Shown in pieces: positions 24,655 to 32,883 of a stretch of 50,883 nt of DNA. The stretch is from Candidatus Bipolaricaulota bacterium. GTDB lineage: Bacteria > Bipolaricaulota > Bipolaricaulia > UBA7950 > UBA9294. The stretch is taken from positions 1 through 50,883 of the forward strand of contig JAHITR010000056.1 of NCBI GenBank assembly GCA_018817505.1, in the 5' to 3' direction. A model generated the notes under the pieces. That model was not told the origin of the DNA. It was given only the letters and a program-made list of their open reading frames with translations, and did not search any database. How positions within the stretch are numbered: the first letter of the stretch is position 1; each line of letters begins with the position of its first letter. The position numbers and the translations under genes were made by a program.

Positions 24655-25644
24655 TTGACGAAGAAAGTCGACCAACCGACATACGAGATCGATTCTGCAG
24701 TTCATGGACGCTTTGACGAGCGAAACACCATCTTCATGCGCCGATTTTGGGATCATGCAGCCAGCTTCCACGGCGTTGAGTATCGAGACCGCGCCGCAGA
24801 ACGCATTGCCACCGGGGAACCTGGCTATTCGAGGATCGAGTTCGCCCGCATTCTAGCGTCATGGACAGTTCATGACTGTTTTGGCGGAGCGTTTTCTTGG
24901 AGCAGATTGGGAGAGGCTGACCCCAGCATGATGCAGTTTGATCGCTACGCAGATGATCCAGACGAGATGACTAGGCAGGTCAAGAAAACAGCCAAGCTAT
25001 TTGGCGCCAGCCTCGTTGGCATTTGCGAGGTCAACAAGCAATGGATCTATTCTCACAATCGCAGTGGCGACGCCGTGGCCATTCCGTCAGAGTGCACAAC
25101 CGCCATTGTGATGGCCATTGAGATGGACAAGGAAGGCGTGGCCACATCACCCGAATATGCGTCCGCAGTTGCTACCGGGGTCGGATACTCGAAGATGGCC
25201 TTTGCCATCGCTAGCCTGTCAGAGTTTCTACGAAACCTTCGTTACAAGGCCCTGCCCATGGGTAATGACACAGCTCTCAGCATCCCGCTGGCCATCGATG
25301 CTGGATTGGGGCAATTGGGGCGCAATGGCCTGTTGGTCACACCCGAGTTTGGTCCACGTATTCGACTGTGCAAGGTTCTTACAGACATGCCGCTGGTTGT
25401 CGATCAGCCTATCGATTTTGGTCTCACCACGTTCTGCAAAACATGTGACCGATGTAGCACGGCATGCGAAGCCGATGCGATCAGCACCGAGCCCGAGCCG
25501 ACCTTCGAGATCGCATGCCCCTCAAACAATCCTGGAATCAAACGCTGGGCTGTCAATGCTGACGGCTGCTACAACTTCTGGGCCAAGAACTCGGCGGCCT
25601 GTTCCAACTGCATTGCCGCGTGCCCGTTTTCAAAGATCGGCTAG
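24655..25644 (+). CDS. Reductive-dehalogenase-like Fe-S protein (no Tat signal)
   Basis: The 329-residue protein matches the cobalamin/Fe-S core of reductive dehalogenases: GYSKMAFAIASLSEFLRNL, ALPMGNDTALSIPLAIDAGLGQLGRNG, VTPEFGPRIRLCKVLTD and PIDFGLTTFC. Two [4Fe-4S] sets are complete: Cys261, 264, 267 and 271, then Cys305, 316, 319 and 323. There is no twin-arginine signal, and the protein stops six residues after the last cysteine, lacking the usual C-terminal extension. No rdhB anchor gene is adjacent. The start is TTG 24655 with AGGAGG six bases upstream. I infer a cytoplasmic corrinoid-dependent reductase; substrate unknown, dehalogenation unproven. Confidence 0.78.
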   Translation: MTKKVDQPTYEIDSAVHGRFDERNTIFMRRFWDHAASFHGVEYRDRAAERIATGEPGYSRIEFARILASWTVHDCFGGAFSWSRLGEADPSMMQFDRYADDPDEMTRQVKKTAKLFGASLVGICEVNKQWIYSHNRSGDAVAIPSECTTAIVMAIEMDKEGVATSPEYASAVATGVGYSKMAFAIASLSEFLRNLRYKALPMGNDTALSIPLAIDAGLGQLGRNGLLVTPEFGPRIRLCKVLTDMPLVVDQPIDFGLTTFCKTCDRCSTACEADAISTEPEPTFEIACPSNNPGIKRWAVNADGCYNFWAKNSAACSNCIAACPFSKIG

Positions 25645-25904
25645 CCAGTGTCCCCGAGTAGGTCAAAGCAACAGACGATCGTTAGTCAGGCGATTAACCC
25701 GCGTGAAGCACCCCGTCTTTGGCTCGCGAGCTAGCTTGCCAGCCACGCACAGCACCGCCCCAGCGGCAAGTCCAGAGAGCAGAAACGAACTTCGCCTATC
25801 GGATAGCCCATCACCTGACGACCTTCGATCGATGCAGATACATGGCAGGATTCAGACGGGTTCCTACTGCAGGGAGCGCTCAATTCTCCCCCAGCCGAAA
25901 CACG

Positions 25905-26276
25905 CTAGAACCAGGCTCCCCAAGCAATCAAAGCCGCAGCGCCCGCGAAGATAACCGGACACAGCTTGAACGCAGTGAATCCGACTCTGAAGCCTGTGAA
26001 CAATGACACAACGGCAAGGACAAGCAATGTGGCAATCGACACGGTATAGACAGCCGAAGCAAGGACCGTTGCTGGCTCAATCAGCGCAGCAACGGTGACG
26101 AAGCTAGCGATGGATAGAAGCGCCACACCCTCAACAATCCATTCCATCCGAATGATGTGCGAATTGTCGTCTGACAATCTGCTAAACCCTTTCACGACGC
26201 CCTGGGTGGCGAGCAGATGAGCGATGCCCCACAGCCCCGTTATGCCAGCAGCAATGTAAAGCAACATGGGATGCAT
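25905..26276 (-). CDS. Four-helix membrane protein, unknown function
   Basis: A 123-residue hydrophobic protein with about four membrane segments (about 4-20, 45-65, 70-95, 103-121). It has a short polar loop, VVKGFSRLSDDNSHIIRMEWIVEG, between the first two. I have the impression of similar uncharacterised proteins elsewhere but cannot name a family. ATG 26276 has AGGAGG seven bases upstream. It is followed upstream on the same strand by another small membrane protein and an AraC regulator. Confidence 0.65.
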   Translation of the reverse strand: MHPMLLYIAAGITGLWGIAHLLATQGVVKGFSRLSDDNSHIIRMEWIVEGVALLSIASFVTVAALIEPATVLASAVYTVSIATLLVLAVVSLFTGFRVGFTAFKLCPVIFAGAAALIAWGAWF

Positions 26277-26364
26277 GTTTTGCCCTCCTAACGCAAGTCA
26301 ACGGCAGCGCAACTGATATCGATCTCCAAGTGCCTTCTCGCCCCCACCCAGCGAAAGTGAAGCA

Positions 26365-26751
26365 TCAAGATCGCGCCACGATGACATAGCATACGACGAG
26401 AATCGCCGCAGTCGGCGTCATAATGAGTTTCTCAAACGAGCTTTTAGATAGTAGGTTCATGGCGATATTCAGCGTGAAGTATCCGCTGAATAACCACGCC
26501 AGTATGCGCACGACTTGGGGATCTGCTCCCGGAGGCATCAAGTTGGCACGCGCGAGGACCATCCAAATGGCCAATGCCAGGATAAAGACAGCGGCTAGGC
26601 TCGCCCAACGCAAATTCGCAGGCAGAACTCGATGCTCGCCACCCCACGCTGCTTTCCCTAGAGGGAGACCCAAAGCAAGGAGCACTTGAAAGCTCATCAG
26701 CAAGACCAGCAGGCAGGTCGCAGCAGTAGCCCCCCCTTTGATTGCGTTCAT
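26365..26751 (-). CDS. Four-helix membrane protein, unknown function
   Basis: A 128-residue protein with about four membrane segments: TCLLVLLMSFQVLLALGLPLG, ASLAAVFILALAIWMVLA, ILAWLFSGYFTLNIAMNL and TPTAAILVVCYVIVA. Although the frame is open to 26919, ATG 26751 is chosen for its GGAGG ribosome site six bases upstream. No family recognised. It lies 146 bases downstream of the AraC-type regulator on the same strand. Confidence 0.62.
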   Translation of the reverse strand: MNAIKGGATAATCLLVLLMSFQVLLALGLPLGKAAWGGEHRVLPANLRWASLAAVFILALAIWMVLARANLMPPGADPQVVRILAWLFSGYFTLNIAMNLLSKSSFEKLIMTPTAAILVVCYVIVARS

Positions 26752-26896
26752 GAATTCCTCCCCAATCCCTAAGCACCCCTTGATGGCCACGAGCAGTCCT
26801 TGCGCAGCGGGGCAGTCACCTTCAATAGCATCACATTGTGCGGAATTACTCCAAGAGGTCAAATCCGGGAACCTCGGTTCGACTCGGACGAGTCCT

Positions 26897-27691
26897 CTAG
26901 TCCGAGCCCATACGAGCAACGTGTAGCGGCGTCATGCCTACAAGAGAGGAAAACTCATCGCAGAGATGGGCTTGATCATAGTAGCCGAGCGACACAGCAA
27001 GCTTTGCTAAATCTGGAGTCTGATTCCTCGAGTGAAGCAACACCAAGGCACGATTCATGCGCACGATTCGAGCATAGAATTTGACGGGCACCCCCATCCA
27101 GCTTTGGAACTCTCGCTGAATCTGCCGGCATGTGATGCCGATGTCACTACACAATCGATCAATTCGGATATTCCCATGTGCTGCTTGAATGCACTCAACC
27201 GCCCGAGAGAGATAGAGAGGTGGAGTAGGCGACTTCATCTGGACAATCGACAGCAGGAGTCGCTCGATGACATCTTGCCGAGTCTCGATCGGCACTTCGT
27301 CTTCAAGAAAGCTCGCCCGCAACAGAGCCAACTTGCGTGAGACAGCACCCAGATCCACAAACTGATTGGCGACTTGCTGCGCATGGAGGCAGAACAGTGC
27401 ACGAAACCCGAGGGGTTTGAACTGAACCGAAACGTAGTCCACCGGGCCAGCTGGCAGCAACGTCACCGGCAGAGTCCGTATGCCCGTCACAAAATCACCG
27501 CGAATCGTTTCACACGTTCCTCGGGGATTTTGAACCGCCGTATCGCCCCTAAAACTGAACACGCAGGTGAAGCTTGCATCTGGAGGTAATCGATAGGGCA
27601 TCGGATCGCCGTGACTCGTCAGTGTCCAGATCGAATCGACATACGGCGACAGGGCAGCGTTTCGAGGAAGAAAACTGGATGACTGTTCCAT
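26897..27691 (-). CDS. AraC-family transcriptional regulator
   Basis: The 264-residue protein has an N-terminal sensing domain (about 1-160, FLPRNAALSPYVDSIWTLTSH, typical of the AraC subgroup with a beta-barrel-like effector domain). The C-terminal double helix-turn-helix follows (about 165-262): NIRIDRLCSDIGITCRQIQREFQSWMGVPVKFY, then LAKLAVSLGYYDQAHLCDEFSSLVGMTPLHVA. It probably regulates itself or nearby genes such as the small membrane protein downstream or the divergent M28 peptidase gene. The ribosome site before ATG 27691 is weak. Confidence 0.85.
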   Translation of the reverse strand: MEQSSSFLPRNAALSPYVDSIWTLTSHGDPMPYRLPPDASFTCVFSFRGDTAVQNPRGTCETIRGDFVTGIRTLPVTLLPAGPVDYVSVQFKPLGFRALFCLHAQQVANQFVDLGAVSRKLALLRASFLEDEVPIETRQDVIERLLLSIVQMKSPTPPLYLSRAVECIQAAHGNIRIDRLCSDIGITCRQIQREFQSWMGVPVKFYARIVRMNRALVLLHSRNQTPDLAKLAVSLGYYDQAHLCDEFSSLVGMTPLHVARMGSD

Positions 27692-27872
27692 CGTCTCATT
27701 CTAAAAAGTCACGCCACGTATGCAAGCTTCTTCGTCACATGTCGCATTTCGCCAATACGCGACACCTGCTTCGCGCTAGACTGCTTGAGTGACATGGCGT
27801 CTGAAGAGCTTTGCTTCCCGAATCGTCGGATCATGGCTCATTCAGACAGTCTGCCATCATAAGGAGGATGGA

Positions 27873-29087
27873 ATGCATCACGAAGAAGTTATCACCGAGG
27901 CAGAAGGATGGCTCCACACGTTGACGCGCGTTGTGCCAAATCGGCGCACAGGATCGTCGGGCAATCGCGATGCATGTGCACTCTTCGCCGATACCCTAGA
28001 GCCGTTGGGCTACTTGGTCGACACGACACCATTCTCGACCCTCGACTACGTGCGCGGAGACGTGTCGCTCATTTGCCGGAATCACACCTTCGAACTCTCG
28101 ATCAGTCCCTACTCTCTGCCTTGTGACGTAGCAGCGGCGATGGTCGTAGTTTCCACAGTCCGTGAGCTGGAGGCATGCACTTGTGCCGACAGAGTTCTGT
28201 TGATGACGGGCGAGATTTGTGCGGAACAGCTCATGCCAAAGAACTTCGTGTTCTACAATCCCAGCCATCACAAGCACATCCTCGCGCTGTTGGAAGAAAA
28301 GCGCCCGGCCGCCATCATCACGGCAACAAAGAAAAATCCCGGTTTGGTCGGCGCCCTCGATCCATTTCCACTGATCGTAGATGGCGATTTTTCCATTCCC
28401 TGCGCATTTTGTACAGATGCAGTCGGCACCCAGATCGCCAGTCACCTCCAAGAGCAGTTCGCGATGAAGATATCCGCTGAGCGCATCCCGACGATTTCAT
28501 GGAATGTGCTTGCTCGCAAGAATCCACACGCCAAATCGAAGGTCGTTATTACAGCACATATCGATGCCTACGAAGACGCGCCTGGCGCATGCGACAATGC
28601 TTCAGGCATCATCGTCCTATTGTTGCTCGCCAAGTCGTTGGCCGATTATGACGGCCCCTTGGGCATTGAGGTCGTCGCCCTAAACGGTGAAGACCACTAC
28701 AGCGCGGCCGGACAGATGGACTACCTTGCCAGATATGGCAATGATCTTGAGCAGGTGGTGCTTGCCATCAACATCGACGATGTCGGGTACATCCGCGGCC
28801 GATCAGCCTATTCGAGCTATCAGTGCTCCACAGGAATTAAACAGAGAGCAGCTGAAGTGTTCGCCGCATTTGATGGGATCGTCGAGGGTGCGCCGTGGCC
28901 CAACGGAGATCACATGCTATTCGTGCAACAAGGAGTTCCCGCTCTGGCCGTCACCTCAGAGAACCTCTCAGAGCTGATGTCGATGATTACCCACACGAAC
29001 AAGGACACTCCCGATCAGGTTGATTGTGAGAAGCTCGTCGAAGTCGCTCAGGCGTTGGAACGCCTCATTCATCGCTTGCCTTGCTGA
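27873..29087 (+). CDS. M28 family zinc aminopeptidase
   Basis: The 404-residue protein has the M28 co-catalytic zinc site: ITAHIDAY (His), PGACDNASG (bridging Asp), NGEDHYSAAGQM (catalytic Glu followed by Asp where most relatives have Glu), INIDDVGY (Asp) and MITHTNKDTPDQVD (final His). No signal peptide is seen, so it is probably cytoplasmic. The open frame begins at 27789, but ATG 27873 has AAGGAGG just upstream and fits the domain start (HHEEVITEAEGWLHTLT). It is divergent from the AraC gene. The Glu-to-Asp change may alter metal affinity. Confidence 0.82.
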   Translation: MHHEEVITEAEGWLHTLTRVVPNRRTGSSGNRDACALFADTLEPLGYLVDTTPFSTLDYVRGDVSLICRNHTFELSISPYSLPCDVAAAMVVVSTVRELEACTCADRVLLMTGEICAEQLMPKNFVFYNPSHHKHILALLEEKRPAAIITATKKNPGLVGALDPFPLIVDGDFSIPCAFCTDAVGTQIASHLQEQFAMKISAERIPTISWNVLARKNPHAKSKVVITAHIDAYEDAPGACDNASGIIVLLLLAKSLADYDGPLGIEVVALNGEDHYSAAGQMDYLARYGNDLEQVVLAINIDDVGYIRGRSAYSSYQCSTGIKQRAAEVFAAFDGIVEGAPWPNGDHMLFVQQGVPALAVTSENLSELMSMITHTNKDTPDQVDCEKLVEVAQALERLIHRLPC

Positions 29088-29482
29088 CCAAGGCACTTGG
29101 CATCTTCCCGTTTCTACGTTCCTGAGCACCTTGTGAACTTTGCTGGATCGCAACCCCAGTTTGATCAACCCGTCTCAACCTTGGTGTTGAAGCTGGCCAT
29201 TTGCAGTGCCGACGCCCACGATGACTGGCGTGCATTCACGGCCTGTACGACTTCGCCCTCAGGGCTGTGGGATGTGCTGAGCCAGCAACACATGGAAGCA
29301 TTGAAACCCTATTCCTGTTGCCCATTGGGGCGCTCATCGCGGGCATCGGGTGGTTGCGCCGCACAACGCGCCAACTGAGCTCGCAACAGATCATTGAAGC
29401 TGCGATGCCCCCCCCTTCCCCCCGCGCCAAACGATTCGTCCTATCTGGGAAGGCTGAAGCACTCGGATCGGGATCCCTCCGC
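29088..29482. other. Gene-free stretch between convergent genes
   Basis: 395 bases between the stops of the M28 gene and the VIT1-like gene. Short open frames exist on both strands but none has a ribosome site or recognisable protein. A C-rich run (eight then six C around 29407-29422) is present. No convincing terminator was found. Confidence 0.45.
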
Positions 29483-29959
29483 CTAGGCCCCCAATGAAGC
29501 AACCCAACTGCCAAGCCACTGAGTGATCGCAATGACAGCAATAGCGATCAAGATATGTTCACCGATGATCTTCCACGGTTGCTTGTGTTGAGCTCTGGCC
29601 ATGAAGTAACTCAACGTGATCAGTACTGAGAATCCCCACGCGATGCTTACGATAATCGCTGTCTGAAGGGGGAGGAAGATAACCGGCACGATGAACGTCA
29701 AGGCAAAGATCGATTTCGCCAAGAATGTCGCGATCGTGGCACCCCAGATCTGCTTGGTCGTATGCACGTTTTCCGACTCCTCAGACACATGAATGCCGAG
29801 GGCATCAGAAAAGGCATCGGCAATGGCAATCGTCAACACGCCACCCAGAACGACGAGCTTGGATCCCGTGCCAGAGTTCAGTCCCACCATCAACCCCAAT
29901 GTCGTGATGACAGCCGACGTCAACCCGAACGAAATCCCCGTGCGCAGTGACTCCTTCAT
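29483..29959 (-). CDS. VIT1/CCC1-like membrane protein
   Basis: The 158-residue integral membrane protein resembles a short VIT1/CCC1-type iron/manganese carrier: RTGISFGLTSAVITTLGLMVGLNSGTG, then IAIADAFSDALGIHVSEESE, and three further hydrophobic segments. Full-length family members are about 220-240 residues with a cytoplasmic metal-binding loop that is nearly absent here, so transport of iron or manganese is only an inference. The start ATG 29959 has GAGG four to five bases upstream. Confidence 0.65.
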   Translation of the reverse strand: MKESLRTGISFGLTSAVITTLGLMVGLNSGTGSKLVVLGGVLTIAIADAFSDALGIHVSEESENVHTTKQIWGATIATFLAKSIFALTFIVPVIFLPLQTAIIVSIAWGFSVLITLSYFMARAQHKQPWKIIGEHILIAIAVIAITQWLGSWVASLGA

Positions 29960-30177
29960 TTGTCCTCACCTTCCCGATTCGCGTCAGTTGGATTCACCCC
30001 CTGATCTGAATATCTATCATACATGACGAACGTTTGGGAGTCCCCGCCCACATTCCAATCTAGAGGCTGAACGACAGGATACTGGAGGATGACGGCAGTC
30101 GGTTGAGATGCACGTCATTCTGCGTGTACTCTGTAGCAAATCCGCACCCAACATTCACCACTTCAGGAGGCAACTCA

Positions 30178-31140
30178 ATGTCGTGCAGACCCCTGCAGCA
30201 TACAACGCTTGAGGGACATCGCATCGTCTTTAACTACGCGACCCTGGCCGCCGGCCGCCTTGCCGAGCTCCAAGCATTCATGGACGAGCTGATTGAACAA
30301 GAGCGAATCAGTCAGCAAGAGACGTTTCAGGAATACGTGCGCGATGCACACTTCGCCTTGCCTCCCGAGTTCCCAGACGCAAAGTCCGTGGTCGTCTTTG
30401 CACTATATACGCCGCTGGTGAGGGCAATCTTCCACTTCAATGGTAGGAGCGCTGATCTTCTTATCCCACCGCAATACTACGGATTGGGACTGCCCAAGGA
30501 TGCGGCCTCTAGGATCGTTCTGAATGAAATCCTTTCTTCTGGCAGCAGTCGACTCGAACGGTTGCCCCACGCACATCTCAAACTGCTGGCAGTGCGCAGT
30601 GGTCTTGCTCAATATGGGCGCAACAACATTGCCTATGTTGAAGGAATGGGATCCTTCATCACACTCGCCGCCTTCGTCACGAACGAGACACTCGCAGACG
30701 AATGGACTGATCTTGAGATGATGCCGTTATGTGAAACTTGCACGATTTGCCTCGACGGTTGTCCGACGGGGGCAATTCGCGCGGACGAATATGTCATCGA
30801 TGCGGGCAAGTGTCTCACGCTCTACAACGAGATGTCAGGAGATTTCCCCGACTGGATTCCGGCGGACATCCACAACGCGTTCATCGGATGCATGCGCTGT
30901 CAGCTGCCTTGTCCAGCCAATCATGCGGTCGTGAAGGATGCCGGACGGCTGCCCGACGTTTCCGAGAGCGAGACACGCGCCATCTTGTGTGGAGACCCTT
31001 CAGCGCCTGAGATCGCATCGGTTGCCGAGAAACTACGGATAAGCCTCGCAGATGTAGAAACTCTGCGTGTTGTGTCGAGGAATGTGCGAGCGCTCCTCGA
31101 TCCCACGTCGTTGTCGGCACCAAAGCTTGACAGCGCCTAG
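30178..31140 (+). CDS. QueG-like double [4Fe-4S] cluster protein
   Basis: The 320-residue protein belongs to the wider epoxyqueuosine-reductase/RdhA-like Fe-S group. The middle holds AHLKLLAVRSGLAQYGRNNIAYVEGMGSFITLAAFVTNE, the cobalamin-pocket region of QueG-like proteins. Cys185, 188, 191, 195 (ending CP) with Cys212, 238, 241 and 245 (CP) form two [4Fe-4S] sites. The N-terminal QueG catalytic region is not clearly conserved, so true queuosine synthesis is doubtful. The start ATG 30178 has AGGAGG seven bases upstream; the open frame begins at 30103. Its TAG overlaps the stop of the convergent peptidase gene. Confidence 0.8.
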   Translation: MSCRPLQHTTLEGHRIVFNYATLAAGRLAELQAFMDELIEQERISQQETFQEYVRDAHFALPPEFPDAKSVVVFALYTPLVRAIFHFNGRSADLLIPPQYYGLGLPKDAASRIVLNEILSSGSSRLERLPHAHLKLLAVRSGLAQYGRNNIAYVEGMGSFITLAAFVTNETLADEWTDLEMMPLCETCTICLDGCPTGAIRADEYVIDAGKCLTLYNEMSGDFPDWIPADIHNAFIGCMRCQLPCPANHAVVKDAGRLPDVSESETRAILCGDPSAPEIASVAEKLRISLADVETLRVVSRNVRALLDPTSLSAPKLDSA

Positions 31141-31751
31141 CTCGCCAGAAGATGTTGAATAGAGATCGTCAGTGCCGCTCTCATCATCGACAACGGCACA
31201 GAGGGAAGATAGTCATTGCCCTCAATAACTTGTGCCGTGGTCATCGGCAAGTGGAGAAATCCCGCCTTCACCTCCGACTGTTGTCGTTTTGCGCTGTGCA
31301 AAGCGGTGTAGAGAATATGATTGCACAAATGCGTGCCCGCGTGATGTGATAGTTTGCTGGGGATCATAGCCGCACGCAGCTTGGCAACAAGCGCCAGTTG
31401 ATCGGGCAGCGTCGCCCAATAGGCAGGAGGCCCCTCGGGATCGATCATCTCACCTTTGAAACTGTTGATGGCAAGGGTCTCCAACGTCACCATCGGACGC
31501 CGCGCGGCTTGGCCACAGAACAGGCACATGTCTGGAGAAACGGCACTCATCACACGATGATAGCTCTCAAGCATCGTCCGCTGTTGCGCGGCAGAGTCAT
31601 CATTGTCGAAGTCAATGATTTCGAAAGCCAACGATTTCCGAAGACCTTCAAGCTCGTCAGGCAACTTCGCCTTCATGGATTCGATCAGCTGATGGGTCGA
31701 ATTCGTGGGGAACTCGTCAAATGGCGGATACCCGGTAATCAGCAGCTTCAT
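31137..31751 (-). CDS. Pyroglutamyl-peptidase I (C15)
   Basis: Cysteine peptidase that removes N-terminal pyroglutamate from peptides. The 204-residue protein starts MKLLITGYPPFDEFPTNST. It has the C15 triad in context: Glu91 in VTLETLAINSF, Cys143 in AGTHLCNHILY and His167 in AGFLHLP. Length fits the family. It is cytoplasmic, with no signal. It is convergent with the QueG-like gene and shares its stop sequence CTAG. Confidence 0.88.
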   Translation of the reverse strand: MKLLITGYPPFDEFPTNSTHQLIESMKAKLPDELEGLRKSLAFEIIDFDNDDSAAQQRTMLESYHRVMSAVSPDMCLFCGQAARRPMVTLETLAINSFKGEMIDPEGPPAYWATLPDQLALVAKLRAAMIPSKLSHHAGTHLCNHILYTALHSAKRQQSEVKAGFLHLPMTTAQVIEGNDYLPSVPLSMMRAALTISIQHLLAS

Positions 31752-31781
31752 TCACTCTCCTCTCTCGTCCTATCAATCCCT

Positions 31782-32354
31782 CTACTTCAGTCCCAAGCGC
31801 TCACCGCGTTCAAGCTTCTCCGTCGCCTCTTTTGTACGCCGCTGTCGCGTCTCTGCCCGCACGGCAGTGGCAATCCAGACGACGTACTGCTTCTGATAGG
31901 TCGGCGCCAGCTTGTGAAACTGCTCCAATGCTTTTGGATGAGCCTCAAGAGATTGCTTCAGCTCGGCGGGCCATTCATCGGTTGACAGCTGAGGTCGAAG
32001 TCGCTTCCGATCCCACTCTCCTGACGCTCTTGCCTCGCTGACGCAGAGCATTCCCGCTTCAGTCATCAGATCTTCTGAAATCATCTTCTCAACTCGTTTC
32101 TTGTTCGCTTCAGACCAAACACTGCCCGATCGTCGAGGCGAGAATTTGCGGGCGTAGTCATCATCATCGATGCGTTTGATGAGGCTGTCGATCCATCCAA
32201 AACACAACGCGTCTTCGACGCTCTCGTCATAAGACAATATCGACTGCCCCGTGCAAGCCTTGGGAAAGACCAACCAGATATCCCCTTCACGTTGGTGGTG
32301 CTTCGCCAGCCAGGCTCTCCATTGAGCTCTTGACTTGACTCGCAGTGTCTTCAT
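31782..32354 (-). CDS. YdeI/OmpD-associated (OmdA) family protein
   Basis: The 190-residue protein has the YdeI/OmdA pattern: RAQWRAWLAKHHQREGDIWLVFPK, LSYDESVEDALCFGWIDSLIKRIDDDDYARKFSPRRSGSVWSEANKKRVEKMI and the C-terminal LKQSLEAHPKALEQFHKLAPTYQKQYVVWI. Relatives have been linked to bacteriocin or peptide protection, but the biochemistry is unknown. It is 30 bases upstream of the pyroglutamyl-peptidase gene on the same strand, so the two are probably co-transcribed. Confidence 0.85.
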   Translation of the reverse strand: MKTLRVKSRAQWRAWLAKHHQREGDIWLVFPKACTGQSILSYDESVEDALCFGWIDSLIKRIDDDDYARKFSPRRSGSVWSEANKKRVEKMISEDLMTEAGMLCVSEARASGEWDRKRLRPQLSTDEWPAELKQSLEAHPKALEQFHKLAPTYQKQYVVWIATAVRAETRQRRTKEATEKLERGERLGLK

Positions 32355-32494
32355 GCAACATCACCTTCACTCGCCAATGTAGCACATAACAGACGTTCAG
32401 TTGTCCACGGCCCTAGGTCTTTGTCCTCAGCGATCGAGCCCTCCAGTACGATACAATGGACGACCTGGATAATGGGGGACATGGAGAGAAAGCT

Positions 32495-32752
32495 ATGAGC
32501 AAAGAGGGCGAAGCACTGGAGAAGGCATATTCAAATCGGCTACTGCTCAGTGCACGAGCCTGTCCCTTCTGCGGGGGCGAAACACTGGGCATGTTCCCAG
32601 GTCCGCCATCGCCGATCATGCCAGGAGACACGCTGCGAGTCGTCTGCTCACAATGCCTCTGTCACGGGCCGATCGGCGAGTCCGCACAACGGGCTGTCGC
32701 CAAATGGAATGGCGACTTCAACCCCACACATCGCAAGAATGACATCGCCTAG
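32495..32752 (+). CDS. Lar-like zinc-ribbon protein
   Basis: An 85-residue protein with CPFCGGETLG and VVCSQCLCHGPIGESAQRAVAKWN, the pattern of Lar-type restriction-alleviation and related phage zinc ribbons (Cys23, 26, 51 and 54 probably bind zinc). Lar family proteins are mainly phage-borne, and I see no phage genes around it. The start ATG 32495 has GGAGA seven bases upstream. The function here is unknown; it could be an orphan anti-restriction or nucleic-acid-binding protein. Confidence 0.68.
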   Translation: MSKEGEALEKAYSNRLLLSARACPFCGGETLGMFPGPPSPIMPGDTLRVVCSQCLCHGPIGESAQRAVAKWNGDFNPTHRKNDIA

Positions 32753-32800
32753 GGTTCGCCCCGATCCCACAAGCCCTGTTGTGAATCGCAGATCGCGCAC

Positions 32801-32846
32801 GGCTTGGCCATCTGGCCCTCTTTGCCTGTGCGCGAGGGGCCAAGCC
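32801..32846. repeat. Inverted repeat between convergent genes
   Basis: GGCTTGGCC (32801-32809) and GGCCAAGCC (32838-32846) are perfect 9-bp inverted copies around a 28-base spacer, between the lar-like gene and the lipoprotein gene. No T-run follows on either strand. It may be a bidirectional 3'-end structure. Confidence 0.4.
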
Positions 32847-32883
32847 AAATCCACTCCGCTCTAGGGGTGTCCGCGCCGAGCCT

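Noticed and set aside
24332-24716. Plus-strand open frames ahead of the RdhA-like gene
   Set aside because: No ribosome site; composition looks random; the region is better read as promoter DNA.
25118-25954. Continuation of the RdhA-like gene in another frame as evidence of a frameshift
   Set aside because: The alternative frame past the stop does not look like the RdhA C-terminal extension, so I treat the short protein as real.
29097-29497. Small open frames after the M28 gene, one with a hydrophobic stretch
   Set aside because: No ribosome site, poly-C interruption, and no similarity I can name.
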